This document shows positions 50,501 to 53,794 of a stretch of 53,794 nt of DNA, piece after piece. The DNA comes from an uncultured Alphaproteobacteria bacterium (GTDB taxonomy: Bacteria > Pseudomonadota > Alphaproteobacteria > UBA7985 > CAJQQZ01). Where the stretch lies: assembly GCA_905480575.1 (NCBI GenBank), contig CAJQQZ010000044.1:1-53794 (forward strand), read 5' to 3'. Below the pieces are notes generated by a model. It searched no databases. It had not been told where the DNA came from and saw only the letters and a program-made list of their open reading frames with translations. How positions within the stretch are numbered: the stretch's first letter is position 1; every line of letters starts with the position of its first letter. The position numbers were made by a program, and so were the translations under genes.

Positions 50501-53410
50501 GCCGTTTTGCGCGTACCTGGAATGGGGTTAACGAAAGCTTCCAACTTTGCTTTGGTTTCTAACGATTCCACTGTAACATTCACAATCACCGCCACTAGCG
50601 ACGCTGGTTCTGGGATCACATCGTTTGATCTAGAAGACATTCTTCCGGCAGGGTGGGGTTACGTTGCGGGGTCTGAGCAGGGAACTTGTGGAGCCGGAGA
50701 ACCGACCACATCAGGTGGCGGCAGCGGTCCTACGGACCTGGACTGGACTGGAATCTCCATTACAGAAGGCAGTTCTTGCACAATCCAATACAAAGTTCAT
50801 ATCAACATGACGGGAACACCCGGATCAACGCTTTTCTGCCCGAATGCATCCGTCACAAATGATGCCACAGCCACCTTTACCGGAGGGGTGGCCACCGCAG
50901 AACGCTGTGTCATTGTCACCTTCCCATCGCCGGATATACAAAAGACAGCAACCGCAGGAAACATTACAGTTGGAGACACTGCTACCTACACGATTACGAT
51001 TTCTAATCCACAAGGCACAGGCTTTACGTCATTTACTGTAGACGACGTGTTACCTGGGCAGTTCAGTTATTTGCCGTTCTCGACTTCTGGAACATGTGCG
51101 TCAGGTGAGCCAACAGTTTCAGGCTCCACACTGACTTTCGGTCCTTTCTCTCTACCTGCAGCTGCAGGTAGTTCCTGTGAAATAATCTTTTTGGCAGAAG
51201 AAGTTCAGGGCACAGGTTATTCGTTCTGCAATACAAGTAATCCTGCTAACTCTGTTACTTTGAACTATGGCTCCTATACGGACTCCGATACCCATTGTGT
51301 AACTGTTTCGGTTCCGTCAGCATCGGCTTGGGTAGAGAAAAACGTTACCCCAGCAACTGCGGTGCCCGGACAGACTGTGACTTATGAAATTGAAATTCAC
51401 AACAATTCCTACGGCACCTTCTTTACCGATCCGGGTACTTACTCTCTGTTAGAGATCGAAGATATTCTGGACCCGTTGTTTTTAAACGTGAATGCTTTTA
51501 ACAACGGCTGTCCTGATCCTTTCGGTGCCGGACCTTCGGTTGTTGGCAACACAGTAACTTTTGCGACGGACTTGGGAACTGGTCAAAGTTGTACTATTCA
51601 AATCACAGCTCAATTGTCCAACTCAGCACCGATTACAAACTGTGCTGGTGGCGGAGGTATCGACAACACCGTGACACTCAATAGCCATGCCGCTTGGCCT
51701 GTTGAACAACACTCATACGGTTTCCTTTGGGATGACATAGAATGTCTAAACACCGATGGCTTAGGTGATCCGCAACTAATAAAGGCAGTGTCTCCTGGAG
51801 CTATATCCGTTGGCGACACTTTGACCTATACTTTGCTTCTAGATAACTCTCAAAACGCTTCTAGTGAAAACATTACGGTTACAGACAACTTGCCATCTGG
51901 GTACAATTTTGTGGCAGGTTCATCTGCTGGCTCCTGTTCGGCTGGTCAGCCTGGTGTTAGTGGTACGCCTGAAGTACTGACTTGGGGTCCAATCACTGTC
52001 AATTCCAGCAGTAGCTGTACTATTTCATATCAAGTTGTCGCCAATCCTGCAGTACCAGCTAACGCGACTTGGAGCTGTCCTGATGCGAATATTACTAACA
52101 GTGCAACAATCACTTGGACAGGTGGCAGCGACACAGATGCGCGTTGTGTACCGGTTTCTGCACCACCTGACCCACCAACCATAACCAAAACAGCTTCGAC
52201 TTCCTCTGTAACAGACGGTGATACCTGGACTTACACATTGACGATCACGAATCCAGCCGCAGGCGACTCAGGCAACATGACAATTGTGGATGATCTCCCA
52301 GCTAACCTAAACGTAGTTGGAAACTATAGTGGTACTTGTGGTGCGGGATCTCCTGCGCTTTCGGGATCCCCTTCTTCGACTGGTTGGAACTTGACATGGA
52401 ATAACGTCACAGTCACCCCGGGAACCAGCTGTACGATTATCTACGACGTAACAACACTTAACTGGCCTGCGGGTTCAAACATCACTTGTCCTAATGCATC
52501 AGGAACAAACACTGCGACGGTAACCAATTCTATAGGTGCCAGTGACCAGGATGATGCTTGTGTGTCCGTAACAGGGCCGCCAATTATCGATATCAATAAG
52601 ATCGCGGACATGAATGAATACGACGTTGGCGATACGGTTACTTATACTCTGACAATTGATGCTACCGGAGTGAGCTGCGGCCAAGGTGGCGGCGGCGGCC
52701 TCGGCGGCCTCGAAGGTCAGCTTGATCAAGGCGGTGGTGGCCTCGGCGGTACTGGTTGTACCTTCGACGTCAACGCATGTACGGCAGCCGGGAACAATGT
52801 ATTGCAGTGTAACCAAGCCGGCTCCGCCGGAAGTTACACTGCTTGTATGACTGCGCTCAACAACCATGATATTTGCAAATGGTGGTTGCCTCAGATCGCC
52901 GTATCAGTGTCTGATACACTCCCTAACGGTTTCACTTATGTTAACCCATCAACCAGTGGCACCTGTGGTTTCCCCGAACCGACTGTTGCGGGTCAAAGTC
53001 TCTTCTGGACCAGCCAAACGATCTTCGGTGGCCTCTCTTGCACGCTAATTTATGAAGCTGTTGCTAACCCACCAAGCCCAGGTTGGACCTGTCCTGACTC
53101 TCAAGGTACGAATAGCGCCAGTATCTCGTGGACATACAACGGCGTTCCGGGGTCAGACCAGGCAGATGTTTGTGTTCATGTAAATCCAAACAATCCCGTT
53201 CCAACGATCACAAAGTCGGTCACTCCTGCGACTATTAATGACAATGGGACCGCGACTTATACCGTTGTAATAGAAAACCCAGTTGGTACCGGTATTACGT
53301 CATTTGAGGTTCAGGACACCATAGCACCTTGGGCAACCTATGTTGGTGGTTCGACTTCTTTGACTTGTACAGGATTAGCAGAACCCACCGGAACCACGTT
53401 GCTCACTTAG
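47510..53410 (+). CDS. giant secreted DUF11-repeat protein, broken by an in-frame TAG
   Basis: A reading frame of 1966 codons from ATG 47510 (good GGGGA ahead). Alternative starts are ATG 47831 and GTG 47975; the latter would place a canonical signal peptide (RRALRPLSVAIMVVAFSSM, cleavage after EQADAQ) at the N-terminus. An N-terminal domain of ~270 residues follows, then about eleven to twelve DUF11/TIGR01451-type beta-sandwich repeats of ~130-140 residues, beginning with ITKT/LAKS-like strands near nucleotides 49325, 49714, 50110, 50527, 50936, 51332, 51776, 52182, 52592 and 53207. Most have a four-Cys pattern (GTCGAG..P, SSCTI.Y, C-P/N, C-V). It resembles bacterial surface or adhesin proteins with disulfide-linked domains. 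TAG at 53408-53410 replaces a conserved Trp codon; the frame then continues in register. Confidence 0.85.
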   Translation: MLFATRVRIKKGFLTANRDRNSDKILESSTDISFSDQTTGSNTLGLKPRIPSTVDSWIESDPANPRSKSDHITNEDEFSAPQVEKNRRKMTHCPQGSSPAAFLRDENMKAERLFSRQDAWRVLTSFWMVLIAQMIGLSRKTRDRSDEVRTGFKGLVRLDFARRALRPLSVAIMVVAFSSMTFEQADAQSCPSGRTWTNVSHLATVTNSPTTHEWVPPFLNGTTWEIAMDWDSNNDPGTSILFDFGSLQLYEPSIHVDDIDADPAAWTDVVTTPWPITVPGGTLAYTVSGQTATGVDDVNIKYLDASDTSTTNTSFIVNYDPGASPGNPTSQHIFVDVWHCHPEEADLRTYFTIGTLISAPNQSFTVKIVNDGPDTAHNVGNVINLPSCVTNVTASGPGAQTVSGTTVTTTGIGSINNGSTTTISLSADFSGCSVGSSQTFNTEVTASDEYDPDSTVNNGVIGEDDDDTEVETINNPAPDIDIFKFVDNPAPDQNSAIYFQIFATNNGTADTTALEVAEVLPPGFTYTSHSISGPGTFNSTTEIWDIGVLTVGSNSVLTINGIASGAVGSTECNNVTVSTVSPADSNPNNNSDSDCFTIQTPTTPAISKSVVGGPVAHGDTLTYTITITDPLNDEPLDVDDVLPTGLTYVAGSAGGTCGGAASPTVSGQTLSWTFTGVSASGCTVIYEAETDANFTHAPGTTVVDGLCNNATVSWNSGSNSTSTSNCVDVDVPDVGLAKSASPPPFTTINTGSTVNYTVTVTNPNGSGVSNFTVTDTLGNYISFVNGSTGGTCGAGAPTVTGQVVEWTVTSTAASCTITYQGLFTHPGAPGSTAFCQTSTSNSVAMTYTGGSQSPVSLCHNLHVPTATITKTGPSLIVEGATGSYTLFLNNEAGHSITSFNIQDLLSEDLQFVPGSAGGTCGAGQPTVTGFPEVLDWTGVTVAAGSNCTITYQITAPASGGQPGSETTCPQFSLTAGRNLASITWVNGSTYTNSDDHCAVLRVPGMGLTKASNFALVSNDSTVTFTITATSDAGSGITSFDLEDILPAGWGYVAGSEQGTCGAGEPTTSGGGSGPTDLDWTGISITEGSSCTIQYKVHINMTGTPGSTLFCPNASVTNDATATFTGGVATAERCVIVTFPSPDIQKTATAGNITVGDTATYTITISNPQGTGFTSFTVDDVLPGQFSYLPFSTSGTCASGEPTVSGSTLTFGPFSLPAAAGSSCEIIFLAEEVQGTGYSFCNTSNPANSVTLNYGSYTDSDTHCVTVSVPSASAWVEKNVTPATAVPGQTVTYEIEIHNNSYGTFFTDPGTYSLLEIEDILDPLFLNVNAFNNGCPDPFGAGPSVVGNTVTFATDLGTGQSCTIQITAQLSNSAPITNCAGGGGIDNTVTLNSHAAWPVEQHSYGFLWDDIECLNTDGLGDPQLIKAVSPGAISVGDTLTYTLLLDNSQNASSENITVTDNLPSGYNFVAGSSAGSCSAGQPGVSGTPEVLTWGPITVNSSSSCTISYQVVANPAVPANATWSCPDANITNSATITWTGGSDTDARCVPVSAPPDPPTITKTASTSSVTDGDTWTYTLTITNPAAGDSGNMTIVDDLPANLNVVGNYSGTCGAGSPALSGSPSSTGWNLTWNNVTVTPGTSCTIIYDVTTLNWPAGSNITCPNASGTNTATVTNSIGASDQDDACVSVTGPPIIDINKIADMNEYDVGDTVTYTLTIDATGVSCGQGGGGGLGGLEGQLDQGGGGLGGTGCTFDVNACTAAGNNVLQCNQAGSAGSYTACMTALNNHDICKWWLPQIAVSVSDTLPNGFTYVNPSTSGTCGFPEPTVAGQSLFWTSQTIFGGLSCTLIYEAVANPPSPGWTCPDSQGTNSASISWTYNGVPGSDQADVCVHVNPNNPVPTITKSVTPATINDNGTATYTVVIENPVGTGITSFEVQDTIAPWATYVGGSTSLTCTGLAEPTGTTLLT
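47761..47817 (+). terminator. intrinsic terminator/attenuator inside the giant-gene 5-prime region
   Basis: CCGCCGG-A-AGATGA-CCC pairs with GGG-T-TCATCT-CCGGCGG (16 bp with two single-base bulges), preceded by AAAAAA and followed by CC-TTTTT. The stem lies downstream of the sigma-54 candidate and just before ATG 47831, in frame with the long ORF. Confidence 0.75.
52664..52890 (+). other. Gly/Cys-rich insert within one DUF11 repeat
   Basis: Within repeat 9 an extra ~70 codons separate TYTLTIDATG from VSVSDTLPNG. They encode GQGGGGGLGGLEGQ- and GGGGLGGTGC-like sequence, followed by four or five Cys (NACTAAGNNVLQC, YTACMTALNNHDIC). The repeat spacing here is about 615 bases against about 410 elsewhere. 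Confidence 0.7.
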
Positions 53411-53665
53411 GCCGGTATTACGGTGGCGGAAGGATCGACTTGTACCTTTACCTATGAGACAACACTGACCTCAGTTGGTGGTAAAGCCGGGGATACAGTT
53501 ACCTGTCCAAACGACGATATGACCAATACAGTCCAGTTGTTTGAGAATGGACAAACAACAGTTCTGGGCAGTGACGACGCTTGTGTGAACATCACAATTC
53601 CCGCTGTTGGCGATCCGACATTCTCTAAGTCAGTCTCGCCAAGTTCGATAAATAGTCGGGCCTGA
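53411..53665 (+). pseudogene. in-frame continuation of the giant protein past the TAG
   Basis: The same frame continues for 84 codons (AGITVAEGSTCTFTYETTL, then a further four-Cys set, then FSKSVSPSSIN, the start of the next repeat). It stops at TGA 53663 where sequence changes character. It has no start signal of its own, so it is the remnant of the giant gene downstream of the nonsense codon. Confidence 0.8.
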
Positions 53666-53719
53666 AGAAGTTGATAAGCCATTGAATTAATGGGATTCCC
53701 TTATTGTTTTAGATATGGG

Positions 53720-53765
53720 AAAACACCAGGAATGAATTTTGATAGTAACAAAATCTGGTGTTTTT
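53720..53765 (+). terminator. hairpin with U-tail before putative transposase
   Basis: AAAACACCAG (53720-53729) and CTGGTGTTTT (53755-53764) form a 10-bp stem ending in TTTTT, directly upstream of the ATG at 53767. It is consistent with an IS element blocking readthrough transcription or hiding its ribosome binding site. Confidence 0.6.
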
Positions 53766-53766
53766 G

Positions 53767-53794
53767 ATGCGACCTTCCAAGCAATCACGGCGCA
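53767..53794 (+). CDS. start of a putative transposase ORF, cut by window edge
   Basis: ATG 53767 opens a frame beginning MRPSKQSRR that runs off the right edge. Only nine codons are visible. The location just inside a presumed IS end, behind a protective hairpin, suggests the transposase; the fragment itself is too short to prove it. Confidence 0.35.

Larger units (their letters stand above)
53657..53794 (+). mobile_element. left end of a probable insertion sequence (partial)
   Basis: The repeat-protein homology ends abruptly at about 53656 (SVSPSSINS then RA-stop). The sequence that follows is unlike it: GGGCCTGAAGAAGTTGATAAGCC as possible terminal inverted repeat, a hairpin, then an ORF start. 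IS5-family elements often have comparable ends and MRP-starting transposases; this is recollection, not a search. The right end lies outside the window. Confidence 0.5.

Noticed and set aside
53408-53410. Recoding of the TAG as an amino acid as the default reading
   Set aside because: No stimulatory structure or recoding machinery was recognised; a TGG to TAG change is simpler.

Overview
The window (53.8 kb, about 50% G+C by eye) looks like the chromosome of an aerobic, probably marine, alphaproteobacterium. The inference rests on gene content rather than a marker gene: a non-pyrrolysine MttB-family methyltransferase, a dimethylglycine/sarcosine dehydrogenase-like flavoprotein, many amine and amino-acid catabolic enzymes, a PhoX-type phosphatase and a DUF6356 protein. 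No rRNA, tRNA, CRISPR array, phage module or replication origin was seen. Most genes are ordinary, intact and tightly packed, often with ATGA, TGATG or TAATG coupling.

Layout. (1) 0-3.2 kb: a LysR regulator divergent from a cupin-mttB pair, a candidate methylated-amine or sulfonium module. (2) 3.3-11 kb: a CsaA-like tRNA-binding protein, then an omega-aminotransferase/HAD-dehalogenase pair divergent from enoyl-CoA hydratase, a hydroxyacid-oxoacid transhydrogenase-like alcohol dehydrogenase, a trimethylamine-dehydrogenase/dienoyl-CoA-reductase-like flavoprotein and a spermidine-synthase-like protein. (3) 11-21.5 kb: sterol-desaturase-like hydroxylase, DeaD-type RNA helicase, TrmH-like RNA methyltransferase, asparaginase, a cyclopropane-fatty-acid-synthase-like methyltransferase with a coupled small partner, an LprI-like secreted protein, a DMT transporter and PhoX. 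(4) 21.7-27.9 kb: a compact five-gene operon, hyuA-hyuB-aminotransferase-Asp/Glu-racemase/maleate-isomerase-DJ-1/PfpI. (5) 27.9-33.5 kb: DinB, L,D-transpeptidase, DUF6356, an Lrp regulator, an orphan spore-coat-U pilin with a half-length fimbrial chaperone, a deleted M20 peptidase pseudogene and an SDR. (6) 33.6-47.1 kb: pterin dehydratase, uracil-DNA glycosylase, ThpR, aldo/keto reductase, the tesA-ybbA-ybbP trio, a Bax-inhibitor-1 protein, an aminotransferase plus DMT exporter, the large FAD/GcvT oxidoreductase and a succinate-semialdehyde-type dehydrogenase. (7) 47.1-53.8 kb: a giant secreted protein of about twelve DUF11-like, cysteine-patterned repeats.

The last region is the most unusual. 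The giant gene is preceded by a near-consensus sigma-54 -24/-12 element and, inside its 5-prime reading frame, by a strong intrinsic-terminator hairpin. Its 3-prime part has an in-frame TAG exactly where the repeat pattern calls for Trp, and about 250 bases later the frame runs into what looks like the left end of an insertion sequence. It therefore appears to be a conditionally expressed surface protein that is now being lost, or is modular and phase-variable. The SCPU pilin/half-chaperone pair without usher, the cupin-mttB pair and the five-gene hyu operon are the next most interesting systems.
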